This document shows positions 23,101-34,777 of a DNA stretch of 64,000 nt, piece by piece. A model generated the notes under the pieces. The model was not told where the DNA came from and did not search any database. It saw only the letters and a list, made by a program, of their open reading frames with translations. This DNA is from Callaeas wilsoni (lineage: Eukaryota > Chordata > Aves > Passeriformes > Callaeidae): the NCBI GenBank assembly GCA_013398955.1, contig VWPU01017410.1, positions 1 through 64,000 of the forward strand. The letters run 5' to 3'. Within the stretch, counting starts at the first letter, position 1, and every line of letters begins with the position of its first letter. The position numbers were made by a program, and so were the translations under genes.

Positions 23101-26100
23101 GCCTTGCTTCTTGCTCTTTTGGAAAACTGACACAGTGTTCCCTAAAACCAGCACGGTGGTGCCTCCAAGCCTCAGCAACTGGAGGCACAACACAGGGGAG
23201 GTAAGAGAGGGCTGACAATGCCAGAGCTGACCGGGAAGCCCCATTTCCTTGAAATTACACTGGGATTTGCAGAGTTATTTTCATATGGGATTAGAAGGGA
23301 AACTCAAACAACATTTAAAAAAACAAAAATCCTGCAGTTTTGTTTTGGAAACACAGAATTTTTTTGAAGGCAATTCTGGCTTCCAAGATACCTGGCAGCT
23401 TTTGGATCAAAATAATAGAATTCCCAGGGGTCTCAGGGCTGCTCGGGGGATGGGCAGCTGCCAGGAGAGACCGCGCCAGATGCCTCTATTCAGTACAACA
23501 GGCACATGGACACTTTTTGCTGATTGCTGGGTTTGTTATTTTATTATAGAGATCCTCGGGATCTGACACGAGATTTTGAAGAAAGCCAGTGGTAGAGGTC
23601 ACTGGGAGGGGAACGAGGACTAGTAGGAAAAGGAATAACCAATTTCATACCCTTCAGTGCAGTTAGCCAGGCCCACCTGAAGTTATCAGCTCCAGAGCAC
23701 ATAGGTGCAGACAAGGCTGGGAATGAGACTGGTATGGATGAGCAAACATTTCTTTCCAATGTGTTTTTTCCTTTTCATTCCTGTGCTCACAGGCAGCCAG
23801 CCTGCACCACTGAAATACCCCACATCTCCCCCCTTCTTGCTGAGAGTCTTTGAGACGTGTCAGGTTCCAATCATCCAACACAACAGGAGCTGCTGTGAGC
23901 ACAACCCCAAAATCTGCTACCCCTGCTTCTGCTACTGGACCCCATGGGCCCTCATTGTGCACAAGCCCAGGGTATCCCAATGCTAATTTGAGGCTGGGGG
24001 CTACTGCCAGGAGTAAATGTGACTGGTTAAGCAGGGACAGGGCTTTTACTGCTGAGAAAAGCAGCTCCATATCAGCTTCTCCGTATCAGAACCTAAAACC
24101 ACAGCCATGCACAGCTGTGCTGGTACTGCTCAGCAATGAAGGAGCTGATGCATTCCCTGCTGCTGATGTGATGATGATACTCAAGGAGGGAAATGTTTTA
24201 AGGAAAGTGGAGGCTCAGCAGAGCTTTTGATTACAGATTTCAGTCCTTGAGTGATAACGCAGTGAGGGTCCTGAAACAAATTGACACATGAAAGTTTTTA
24301 GACACAGCCTATTATCCTTCAGGGCTGATTTGAAACAAATCTTGGGGGCTAAATCTAAAATAGTGAAGGCATTGCACAGCAGGGCACAGCAGGCATTAAC
24401 ACGTTAAAGCCGAGTCATCAAACACTCCTTTCACTCGTAAATGCCTGAGAACTTTGCCATTTACCAGTGAGCCCAGCCCAGGATGCTTTTGGGATGCCTT
24501 TGTATGCCAGCCCAGGGCCCAGTACAGAGAGAAAGGCTCCTTTTCATTGCCATGAGTCACGAAGGCATCCTTAGGCTATAGATTCTCCAAAGGTTTTAGT
24601 GCTCTTCAGGCTAGCCCTTTACAAGGTATCAAGCATCCTCCTTGTGCAGCCTTTACCCTGTCCTATCCTGCCCAAGCTGGATGAGTAATGATAAAACCCA
24701 GCACAGAGGCCAGCCCCTGTTTGCTTGGATTTTCAACAAGACTGAGCCTGGGAAGAAGGGCCCCAGCACAGGTTCTGACCATGGTGTCAATCTGGAGCCT
24801 GCCGAGGCAAAGGCAGAGCAGTGTTTTGCAGCTCAGCTCAGTGGGAAGGAGATGGGCACCAGAAAAAGAGGAAAGGAGTAGCTGGAGGGCACATGGAGAT
24901 GGAAGGGCAGAGAGGCACTGCTGTTCCTTTCCAAGGCTACTGGCCACTGAAGCACTGTGCTCACACTATGCAGGGCTGTCCCGGTTTGAGTTACGGGCTT
25001 GCTGAGCCCTTTTTCCTCCTACACAGCCTGATCAAATGGCAGGAGGATGTCTCCTTCCCTGTGCTCAGTGGTAAAGAAGTGAGGCATGGAAAGGCTGAGG
25101 ATCTCAGGGAGCAACAGCCCAGGCAACCCCAGCAGCACAGACTGCTCACAGCTTGGGCAGCCCTTTTTGGATCTACAGGGCTGCTACAGAGATCTTGGGG
25201 CCTTCTGCAAATTTTGTGGTAAGAGCAAAAATGTGAGCAGTCACTGAAGTCCCCTGGTGATGGCTGCCTGAGTGGCTTACCCAAATGACAGCTGCATTCA
25301 GGGGATGGAATTCCTGGGATGCATCCTGGAATCTGGGCTCTTGTGACACACCAGCTGCCCAATCCAAGCCGTGGTGCCTGGTGCTGTTCCTGTGCCACCC
25401 TGTTGTGACCATGCCTTCTGCCAAAGCAGAGCAGGTGGGACAGGAGGGAAGGCACCTGGTGCCTTTCTTGCTGTAGTTCACAACTCCACATTTCCACCAA
25501 ACTGGTCCATGGAGGGGTCTGCACTAAGATGCCTGAACCACAGTCCTGCCCAGCCACGGTGTGGACACAGGTTCTGCACAGTCTGATCTGTCTGGGAGCC
25601 GTAGCTCCAGGGAGGATGTGGGACTGAGTTGAAAAGCGGGGCAGTGACTCTGTAGATGGATGTAGCTATTTTTATAGTGCATGTGAGCTGGAGCTCTTTA
25701 CATTTCCCTTCCAAATGGTGCCCTGCAGTGCCCATGGGACATCCCCCAGAGAAGCTGACCCTGCTGAATGCAGGGCTCTGTTGGGCAGGTGGGAATAGGC
25801 AGAGCGTGGTTTTTTCTGTGTGCTGGGCAGGCTCTGCCAGCTTTCCTGAAGGAATGGCTTTCAGCCACTGTCTGTCCAAATGAGCAGCTCTTGCCTGGAT
25901 TTGTCTGGAATTTGTCAAAGGAGCCAAAGCTCAGCATTGCTGAGAGAGAACATTTTTATTTCCATTTTGAAACATCATCACTTTCAGTTTTGTCTTATAA
26001 AACTCTTCTTTGCCTTTTCCCTGACCTTGAGGTTGCATGGGATGATAAGGCTGCATCCATACTGTTACACTTTTACCTTTTAAAAGAATGTGTGCATCCA

Positions 26101-26754
26101 GTTTGCTGCTGGGGATGGCTCCTGTGTTGGGTTAAGTCCTGAATACACCCCAGGAATTTCTTGGGCAGAGCTGTGGCCAAGTTTGTGTCTAGGGCTGTCC
26201 CACCGAGATGAGCGTGCCGACAACTGGGCACCAGTGCCTGTGCATTGCATTCACACAGATGGGGCCTTTGTGTCCCTCTTTGGGACCAGGCACACTGCCA
26301 CCATGCAAGTATCTTCTCTGGCAGCTCAGGGTCAAGGATTTTCCTTTGTGGAGATTCAAGTGGGAAAGTTTCTCACTTTCACTTCTCCATGGCTTTTATC
26401 TTCATAAATGAAAACACTCAGACATAGAGGAAATAAATAGAAAAGTGGAGGTAGTGGGAGGAGAGGCAGTGGGGTTTGAAAAGGAACAACAAAACATTGA
26501 TAACAGGGTTGTAGTACCAGTTTTAAGGTGACATTCCAGCTGAGAAATGCTCTGCACAGACATTTGTGTCCCTTGGGAATGGAAGGGCTTTGAAGGGGCT
26601 CAGCGTGAATAAATGGGGGTCTTTTCAGCCCAGATCTGATGACATGACCAAGACCCCCACTCACAGGCAACCTCCTTCAAGTCAGCTTCAATCCCCTGAG
26701 GAAAATTTTTCTGTGCCTCTTCAGTGTAGAAATGGTGCCATCCCCTACCTAAGC
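20139..26754. other. Long unique stretch, no gene recognised
   Basis: About 6.6 kb with almost no transposon debris. Many overlapping frames of 60-190 codons occur on both strands (the largest on the minus strand at 24991-25557), but none has a recognisable domain. A splice-bounded 99-nt segment at 23102-23200 is listed separately. A possible very degraded CR1 tail (GGGAAAGGACCTTATAAC near 21492) is too short to call. Confidence 0.35.
23102..23200 (+). other. Candidate exon (99 nt, symmetric phase)
   Basis: The acceptor CCTTGTCCTCTCCTGCAG has an excellent polypyrimidine tract, and the donor GGGGAG/GTAAGAGAGG fits consensus. The enclosed length is exactly 33 codons. Frame 0 is fully open and reads P-C-F-L-L-F-W-K-T-D-T-V-F-P-K..., and a second frame is also open. 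I recognise no protein family. With no neighbouring exon identified this remains a prediction from splice signals only. Confidence 0.22.
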
Positions 26755-27545
26755 AACTTCAGAGACCTTTTTTAATCATGCCATGTAAGGTGAGGGAGAG
26801 AACAAAAAACACTGTTACAGTGTAGTACCAGCCTCCTGAAGAGCCAAGGGGTCCAGGAAGGCTGGTCATTCTTCAGGGAGGAAATCCTAAAAGTGCAGGA
26901 GCATGCTGTCTCTATGTGATGGAAGGTGAGCCGATGGAGGAGAAGACTGGCCTGGCTGAAAAGATAGGTTTGGCTGGAACTTAGGAGGGAAAAAAAAAAG
27001 AGTTTACCAACTTTTGAAGAAGGGGCGGGCAACTCAGGAGTACTACAAGGATGTTGTGAGGTTATGCAGGGAGAAAACTACAAGGGCCAAAGCCCAACTA
27101 GATATTAATCTGGCTACTGCTGTAATAGACAATACAAAATATTTCTATAAATATATTCACAACAAAAGGAGGGCTAAGGAGAATCTCTGTCCTTTATTGG
27201 ATGCAGGGGATGCGTAGTTACAAAGGCTCAGGTACTTAATGCCTTCTTTACCTCAATCTTTCAGTCTTTTAAGACCAGTTGTTCTCCAGATAGCCAGGCC
27301 CCTGAGCTGGAGAACAGAGATGAGGAGCAGAACACAGCCCCCTGAATCCAAGGGGAAATGGTCAGTGACCTGCTACACCACTTAGACAAACAGGAGTTTA
27401 TGGGGCTGGGTGGGATCACTACCCCTGGAGGTATTTAAAGACGTGTAGATATGGTACTTGGGGACATGGTTTAGCGCTGGGTTAAAGGTTGGACTTGATG
27501 ACCTTAAGGGTTTTTTCCAACCTAGATGATTCTATGATTCTAATT
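26755..27545 (+). mobile_element. CR1 LINE with internal deletion (ORF2 5' part fused to 3' UTR)
   Basis: The left part encodes CR1 ORF2 sequence between endonuclease and reverse transcriptase, with motifs GVQEGWSFFREEILKVQEH, RRRLAWLKR, and KGRATQEYYKDVVRLCREK followed by KYIHNKRRAKENLCPLL. It reaches the RT entry (TATGGGGCTGGGTGGGATC, equivalent to SMGPDGI) near 27418. It then jumps directly to the 3' UTR (CCCCTGGAGGTATTTAAAGA, TTGGACTTGATGACC, ATTCTATGATTCTA). The RT core and ORF2 C-terminus are missing. Several in-frame stops are present, so the copy is dead. Confidence 0.88.
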
Positions 27546-29397
27546 TTAGAGAACAAGCTCAGTTTTTTTAGATAACAGGTAAAGCTGCAGCCCCTTTTGC
27601 CAGTCTGGATGCTACTGTGTAGGTAAAAATCTGTTTACATGATTTAAACTCCCCAAGCGTTTGCCACCCATGACAAATCTTCCTGATATCTCCATAGCAA
27701 TCTGCTCTAGTTGGAAAGGATGCACCTTTTCCCTGACTGTTCCAAGCCTGTGCTGTTCCATAAGAGCACTTTTGGCTTGCATCCCCAACCTAAATGTGTT
27801 CTCTATGGAACTCAGTTTTCGACTCTGCACAGTCACAGGAGACAAATGCCAGTAAATTGAGTTGCCAGGTAGGAAAAAAGTCAAGCAGATTGGACCTCTA
27901 GAGGCTTCCAGCATTAGGCATGGGAAGAGATGATACAGGCCTCTGTTCCGAGTTGTATTTTCTGCGGTGTGGCGAATGGCGGCCGCTGGCTTAACCTGCT
28001 CGGTGCCTGAGGGCTCGCTGTGGCCAACTGCGGCGCCTCCAGCGCTCTCGGGATGGGATGCGCATGTGGAAATGCAGCTGAGCTGCCCGGGATGCTGCAG
28101 GCAGGAGGGCAGGGCTGCCGGAGCCGCTGTGCCGGGGTACCCACCCAGCGAGTGCCATCGGCGCTCAGCTAAGGATGGGCAGCGACGGACTGATTGTGTG
28201 CTCATCCTGCGCTGGCCCTCCGGAGCCAGCAGCACGGGACGGGCATCGGCTAAAAAAGAACAAGGTGGGGCCGGGAAAGATGCCCTTCCCAGGGCAGGGG
28301 AGAGCTGCAGGGAAAACAGGGGTTCGACAAAACCCGCGTGGTTTTGCATGCTTTGAGATTTCCCCAGGCGGAAAGCAGGACCTGCAGCAGCGCGCACGGC
28401 CGGGCTCATTGCGGCCAGCCCGAGCCCAGCCGGCCCCACAGCTCAGCGGTTAACCGGCAGCACCGCGGCTCGCAGGGCCATCTACTGACGGAGAGATGCA
28501 CCACAAGGAGGGATTATTTTTTTCCCTCTCCTGTAGGTTTTTTTTCAACTTTGTCCATGCAGTTGAGGGTTTTTTTGCAATACGGCCCATTGGCAGTACA
28601 GAAGGTGTGGTCTGGCTCCCGCGCACAACTCGGCACAGGAATTGTTTTACTCTGCCAGCCTGATACCTGCTTTTCTCTATAAGAAATGTTCCAATATTGC
28701 CTCATCTTTAGCTATGGATCTGTCATGCAAGACAAAGAAGGAAGAAATGAAACGTATTTTTTTTTAAGTATCCGTGGAAACCAGGAGACAGACCCTTCCC
28801 TCCTCAAACGGGAGCTCTGCTTGGCACCACAGCACTGTGAAATATCACATAATGTGGACACAGGCCTGGAAGTTGCTTGAGGACACAGCAGCATCTGGAG
28901 TAGAGGGACAGGCTGAACAGAGCTGTGCTGAGGCCACGGGGCACAGTCCCTGAGTTACCACGGAGGCAGGGGCACATCTGTTAACAAAGTTTCTTTCCAT
29001 GCCTTTTCTCTGGGCAGTTTTTTATCTGCTGTAAATGTACACAAGCCCCAACACTTTTATTTTGCATCAGATCATACGGATCGCTGCCTTCTCTCCAACA
29101 GCAGCAGAAACAAACCTCTTCTGCCTGACCTGGGTCTGCAAAACAGACTGTGTGTTTATTCCACGACAATACCCACTTCTTCATTTGTGTGCAAACAGCA
29201 GGCTTCAGAACGAGCATGATTCCCCTTTGCAAAGTGCTTTGTGCCTTTGGGGTAGAAATGCACCTTTCCTTTAAAGCTATAAACAGATGCTGTGATTCTT
29301 GGGTTTGCAGAGTGGATGCTTCACAGAAAGTAGAGCTTACAGCAGGCTAGAAAGAACTGCTTTTGTGGCAGAATGTGGACATTAGGATGGAGTTTGA
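27546..29397. other. Unique sequence with a CpG-richer patch (27.97-28.49 kb)
   Basis: From about 27965 to 28490 CpG density rises (GCGGCCGCTGG, GCGGCGCCTCC, CAGCGCGCACGGCCGG, GCACCGCGGCTCGC), giving a weak CpG-island-like patch that could be a minor promoter. A 275-codon minus-strand frame spans 27612-28439, starting in the patch and running into ordinary-composition sequence. It has no domain or homology that I recognise. Confidence 0.35.
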
Positions 29398-29520
29398 GAG
29401 GATCATGGAATGGTTTGGGTTGGAAGGAATCTTTAAAAATCACTTATTCCAACCTCCATGCCATGAAATTTTTCATTAGATCAGGTTGCTCAAAGTCCCA
29501 TCCAGCCTGACCTTAGGGTG
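29398..29520 (-). mobile_element. CR1 LINE 3' terminal fragment
   Basis: Short inverted CR1 tail: GATCATGGAATGGTTTGGGT, TGGAAGGAATCTTTAAAAAT, AGATCAGGTTGCTCAAAGTC, CCATCCAGCCTGACC. Confidence 0.9.
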
Positions 29521-30827
29521 ACTGTCGCTCTCATGACTGCTGTAGTTGGTGCTCATCTTGTCCCAGATGAGCACCTATGGGTGGCTCATCTCCCCTCTGC
29601 TCCCACCCTGGCTCACATTGTTGGTTCCAGCTGTTTGTGATACCAATCCACTGCATCTATCTGCATCTAAGGGCCTCTTTCCCATCAGAAGCTGGGCTTG
29701 CTTTTGCAGTCTGGAGGAGCCCTGGCGATTTGATTCCTGATGCTTTGGCAGAGGTGAAATGAAATCAGAAATAAAGATGAAAAAAATAGTAACCAGGCTC
29801 AAAAAGTCATGATAGCCATTCCCCTAGGAAAAACAGAGGGGGAAGAAGCTTTCAAAAGCTTTTAAAAGGAAAGTGGAAGAAGAAAGCTTTTAAAAAGAAG
29901 GTGAGAGAGCTGAGTCTTTGTGCTATTTTTGGCTTGCCCAGAGTGGTGCAGGGTGGAAGAGTGCTGCTTGCTTATTAGAATATGCAGAAAAGGTGAAACT
30001 GGATCATGATACTCCTGACACAAAGACTCTCCCCATGGCACAGGACACATGTCTGGCCTCTTTTCCCTGAGCCTGGCTTTCATGCTGGCATATCTACACT
30101 TCTGTGGACAGGGGCTGATATGGAATGAACAAATATTTTAGTTCTGTGTCTGCACAGAATACTGATAGGAATGGGCAGGTGCTATATATTGCATAAATAA
30201 TAAACAGGTTCATTCTCTCCAAAAAAACCCAACCACATGTGAAATAGCATGTTACATACTCCAAAAAAGAGCCTTAACTTTGCCCATCATATGGAAATGC
30301 ACCTTCATTGTGTGTGTCATCGTTGCATTTCAAGACCAAAGCACGCAAAATGCTATGTATGCATTTGTTACTTATTTATAAGTTTCTATTAGTTTGATTT
30401 TAAGGATTTTTTAATGACCACATAGCAAGTCTGGGCTGAAATATGGTATTTCTGGAGTATTTTCATCAAGGCAGCTGTCACTGGAGTGCTTTATTTGCCT
30501 GACCGATGTGACACGTCTCTCTTTGGCACCACATTCCCTCTAAAGTTTTATTGTTGTATTTGGTGTTACTTTAAAGAACATTTGCAATTCAGAGACATTC
30601 CTCAGTGCCATCTAACAACAGGCCCAGTGTGACAGTGCTGTTCTCAGCCTGCTGCCAGCGCGAGACACCCAAAGGGACACGCTGCGGCAGGTGGACAGGT
30701 GCCCTTCTTTGGTGGATGATGAGAACAGTCCTTCATTCCCTTCTGGGAGGGTCTCTATGGCTGAGGGGAAGATGGAGCTGGTAACAAATTAGGATCAGAA
30801 AAATATTGGAGGAAATCAGACAGCAGA
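29521..30827. other. No gene recognised; AT-rich low-repeat block 30.13-30.60 kb
   Basis: Unique sequence. The block at about 30130-30600 is AT-rich and transposon-free (TATATATTGCATAAATAATA, CAAAATGCTATGTATGCATT, ATTTTAAGGATTTTTTAATG). It could be regulatory, unproven. Near 29840-29895 the motif AAAGCTTTTAAAA recurs, a small imperfect direct repeat. Confidence 0.3.
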
Positions 30828-30990
30828 TCATAGAATCATTCAGGTTGGAAAGGACCCTTGAGATCTAATCCAACCATTGAGCTAACACACCAAGCCCACT
30901 ACTGAGTCATGTCCCTGAGTGCCATGTTCTACACATCCCTTAAATACCTCCAGGAATGATGGTTGCACCACTTCCCTGCTCTGAGCTAGG
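30828..30990 (-). mobile_element. CR1 LINE 3' end, different subfamily
   Basis: Inverted tail with ATCATAGAATCATTCAGGTT, GGAAAGGACCCTTGAGATC, then ACACCAAGCCCACTACTGAG, TGTCCCTGAGTGCCATGTTC and CTTAAATACCTCCAGGAATG. The CAAGCCCAC...GAGTGCCA block marks the subfamily whose + copies carry TATTTAAAAGA...GACATGGTTTAGTGG (compare 44430-44852), unlike most tails in this window. Confidence 0.9.
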
Positions 30991-31686
30991 CCAGTCATCT
31001 TAATCTACTTTGCACCAGCTTGGTCTGAACTGTAAATACAGACTTGTCTTCAGTTTTTACTTGACCTCTTTCCCTGAACTGCTGCATGTCAAAGACATCG
31101 GGTGACAAACACTTGGCAAGGCCACCTGCTTCCCTCCAGCCCTGCTGAGACCTCCCTGCACTCCCAGGAAAACACCTCAGGAAAACATCTCAGAAGAACT
31201 CCCAGGGAGCATTGTAGACTGGGTCACCAGGGGCTCCTGTGACATTTGCAGCCTCCTGTCTCTCCTTTGTCCCTGGCAGAATGCAGTGCAGAGCACCAAG
31301 ATCACAAGAAGGTAGCGTTGGTCAGCGTGGGAAGTACAGGACATCTCTTCAAACAACCTCCCCCATATTTGTTTGCAGCCAGTCCTGCTCAGCTTTCATC
31401 TCAGATCCATCTGGACAGAAAGCCCTCAGTTTTCCTGGTGAATTTCACTCCGTTTGCCTTGATTAGGACGTAGCACTTCAAACCACCATCAACAATATCA
31501 GATTCCTTTTGGCCTGACCCACTGCCCCACACAAACCAGTTGGCAATAGCTTACACAGAGCTGCATGTGTGGACTTAAACCAACCTGGACAGCTCTGCAT
31601 GGTGGGATAACTCAGGTTTGCAGTGCCTGCCTTGAGGCAGGTGGGTTTGATAACCCGTAGTGCCACACACCGGTACATCTTATGTG
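30991..31686. other. No gene recognised
   Basis: Unique spacer between CR1 fragments. No supportable coding, RNA or repeat feature. Confidence 0.4.
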
Positions 31687-31737
31687 TAGAATCACAGAAT
31701 TGGTTAGGTCGCAAAAGAGCTTTAAGACCATCCTTTG
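31687..31737 (-). mobile_element. Minimal CR1 tail (~50 bp)
   Basis: AGAATCACAGAATTGGTTAG and CAAAAGAGCTTTAAGACCATC match only the last part of a CR1 3' UTR. It is an extremely short insertion or remnant. Confidence 0.75.
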
Positions 31738-34605
31738 GCCCAGGGGCTGAGGGATGTACCTGGTGCCTGTGGCTTCAGCAGGAGCACCACGGGGTGGTGA
31801 AGACGGTCTCTCCTTATCTCTGAGGGTGTCTTGCGTGGCCAGAGTGTTTGTGGGCAGGCCACAATGCTCACCCAACCAAAAGGGCTCGGCACCTGGCTGT
31901 GGGACAGGCAGTGTGCAGAGCTCAAGCAGAAATCAGCAGTGGGGATGCTCTCCTGCTTGGTTCATTGTACTGAGAGGCTGAGGGAGGATGAGAAAGCTGA
32001 AGGCTTCTTGTGACTACCTCTCCTCCATGCTCGAGAGCTACAGTGAACCTTGGTGTAATAAATACAACTCCTTTGATCTTTCACAAGACTCACAAGACTT
32101 TTTTCAGACATTTTCAGGCACGTAATTTTTCTCCATCTAAAATCCTTTTTGAATGAGTGCCATGACCAAGACACCAAGGGAAAATATGGAGGGTCTTTTG
32201 CCAAATGTTCCTTTCCTCAGGGGAATTCTTGTGAGATCTTAAGTTTGACCTGGTTTTGGATGCATTTTTTGAAGTAATGTGACATTGTTGTAGACAATGA
32301 GAAAACTCAGCTTTGTGGACCAACCCTCCTGATGGGCCTGATGGATGCGCAAAAATGCCCTCTTAAGTGGGGTTCTGATCATATGGAAAGAAATTTTGGC
32401 ACAAGGCTAACTGTGCCTTTAGGTTTGCTTGGAGAGCCTTCCCAATATTTACACATAGGAAAGGATGCACAGAGAGAAACACGTCCCTCTAGAGAGCAAT
32501 GCTGGAAGGCAAATTATTTGTGCATTTCCTTAACACAAGATCTTTCCTACATTACAGTAACTTTAATATCCCTACAAGAAATTTCGTGTTAAAAACATCA
32601 AGTTGTGTAAAAACTTCGTGGTTAATTAAGGGTTGCACATGACAGCATGAATTATACTTTGTTAGATTATAGTTAAAATGGGTTTAATTTCAAAAAATTA
32701 TGGAATTAGTGCAATTTAATCTTTGGCATGACTTTATTAAATCATTGTGAATAGGAAAAGTATTCTAAAATTAAAAAAGAATAATGTTTTTAATGCTCTT
32801 TTGAGGTTCATTTGACTCTATTATACCAAAACATACATGTTAGAAAGATTTCAAAATTCCATTAACTTGTAAAAGTGAATTTCTGTGTATGATGCACACT
32901 TTACCATCAACTGTCAATGTAGCCCAAATTCTTCTGCACCACTGGCATATGTGGATGGTATGAATAATAGGTGCTTATTTTTTACATAATCTAATCACTA
33001 AACCAAGAATTTTACTAGTGTATGTTATTCTATATGACAGGACTATCCAATATATGGCTGAAGAACAACCTACGCAGACTTTTTGCAAAATATTACACAG
33101 ATATTTGGTAAAAAACTTCAAATGAAGAACGAGTCTTGTGAAATTTCACTTTGGTCACTGAGGAAAAACTAGGACAAGGTTTTATAATTTTTTAAAAAAT
33201 TATTGTATTGAAATAATTTTCTCCCCTTTTACATTATACAATAAACTCATGATTTCAAGCCTGTTGCTGAAATGAACCCAAATACACACCTGCCAACAGC
33301 TCCTGCTGGAATACAGGGGGCTGAAGTGCTGCTTTAATGTGAACACTGACTCATTTTTTTTCCTGTGGTCACACAGAGTCAATTAATCTTCTATTAGTTC
33401 TGCTTTCTTCAGCATATCATGCATTAGTTGTGTAATTCCCCATGAGCTTTTCTCCAGTACAGAGAGTGGCTTTCCAGGAATATAGGTCTAGCATGGCTCT
33501 TCACACCTCCAAACTTCACCTTTCTGTATCTGCCTAAATTAGATCAGCTTTATTCTTCCCCTCTAGCAACCTTCCCATACAGGCTATTTCCTTTGTTTGT
33601 CGACAATTCAGTTTATTCTGAAAGAAACATGTCCATTCATCGCCCCTCCCCGAATTAATACAGAACATGTAAAACTTTAGGGCATTTCAGAGTCAGCTTG
33701 TAGGAAGACAAAGCCCAAGATCTGCTGAAAATACTGCCCTGTGCTTCATGAACGTCTTATGCAGACATGGGGCATGCAGAGAAAGAGAGCACAGACACCT
33801 TGTATAATACAGAAAATACCTGCTTTACAGAAATGGTGATTGAATAGCTGAGAATTCAAAGACTGCTCAGATCAGAGCTCTTGCCAAGGGACTTGGTGTT
33901 AGTCAGCTGAAGCTCAGCAGTCCTGTAAACTCCAAGAGTTGCACACCTCGGATGAGCATCATGTAGGGATATGGCTTCTGCCAGAAAGGAGGGACAGTCC
34001 CAGACACAGGGCTTTGTGATCCTGATCCACACAGAGTGGCTGCAGCTGGAAAACAAAGCTCAGCTACTCTCATGAGACACCTCGGAGCATGAGTGGAGAA
34101 GAAGCTGGAGAATGGAGTTTGGGCATGAGGACCCCAAGGTTCTCCTGCTCCTTCTGCATCATTTCCCTGTCTCAGGAGGTTCTCAGTGTCAGCATGAGGA
34201 AACACCCATTCTTCTCTGGGGTGAATTTGAGGAGGGGCTGCATGGTGGGAATGGATCAAGCTTTGCCTGTGATTAACAGAACTCCAGGCTTGGAAAGTGC
34301 TAACATTTTTATGTTCTGGCTCGTGTTTGATTCTGAAAAGCACAGGGATTTATTTCTGCCAGATGATGAAAAAACTGGCAGTTAAAGGGTTAGCATGGAC
34401 ATCTCTAAGATGTTTCGTGACAGAGCTGCCAAGCAGGTGGGAAATGACCCCGGGTTAGCAGCGAATCCTGCAAGCAGAGATGAGGAATCACTTTTCTTGG
34501 CTCAGCCCATGCAGAGGTGCTACAGACCCAGGAACAGAGCAGTTCAGCCCCGAGCAGAGACAGACCATATGCGGACACCCAGCACCACAAGTTATTAGTT
34601 ATTTT
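31738..34605. other. No gene recognised; AT-rich 32.58-33.26 kb
   Basis: Unique sequence. The part from about 32580 to 33260 is strikingly AT-rich and repeat-free. Reading frames up to 146 codons (minus strand, 33903-34343) show no known domain. Confidence 0.4.
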
Positions 34606-34777
34606 TTAACAGGTTTTTTTGTTGGGTTTAGTGGTTTGGTTTTGGAGTTTGGTTTTTTGGTTTTTGTTTGGTTTTTGTTTTATTTTTGTTTTTGTTTGTT
34701 TGGTTGTTTGGAGTTTTTTTGTTGCTTTGTTTTGTTTGTGGTTTTTTGTTTGGTTTTTTGGTTGGTTTTTTTTTTTA
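34606..34777. repeat. T/G simple-sequence tract (C/A-rich on minus strand)
   Basis: About 170 bp composed almost only of T and G (GTTTGGTTTTTTGGTTTT and similar), ending in a T11 run at about 34767-34777. On the minus strand this reads A11 followed by AAC/AAAC-type units. That could be a decayed poly(A) plus microsatellite, though no retrocopied gene is evident beside it. The 148-codon plus-strand frame here, rich in Phe, Leu, Val and Gly, is a low-complexity artefact. Confidence 0.9.
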
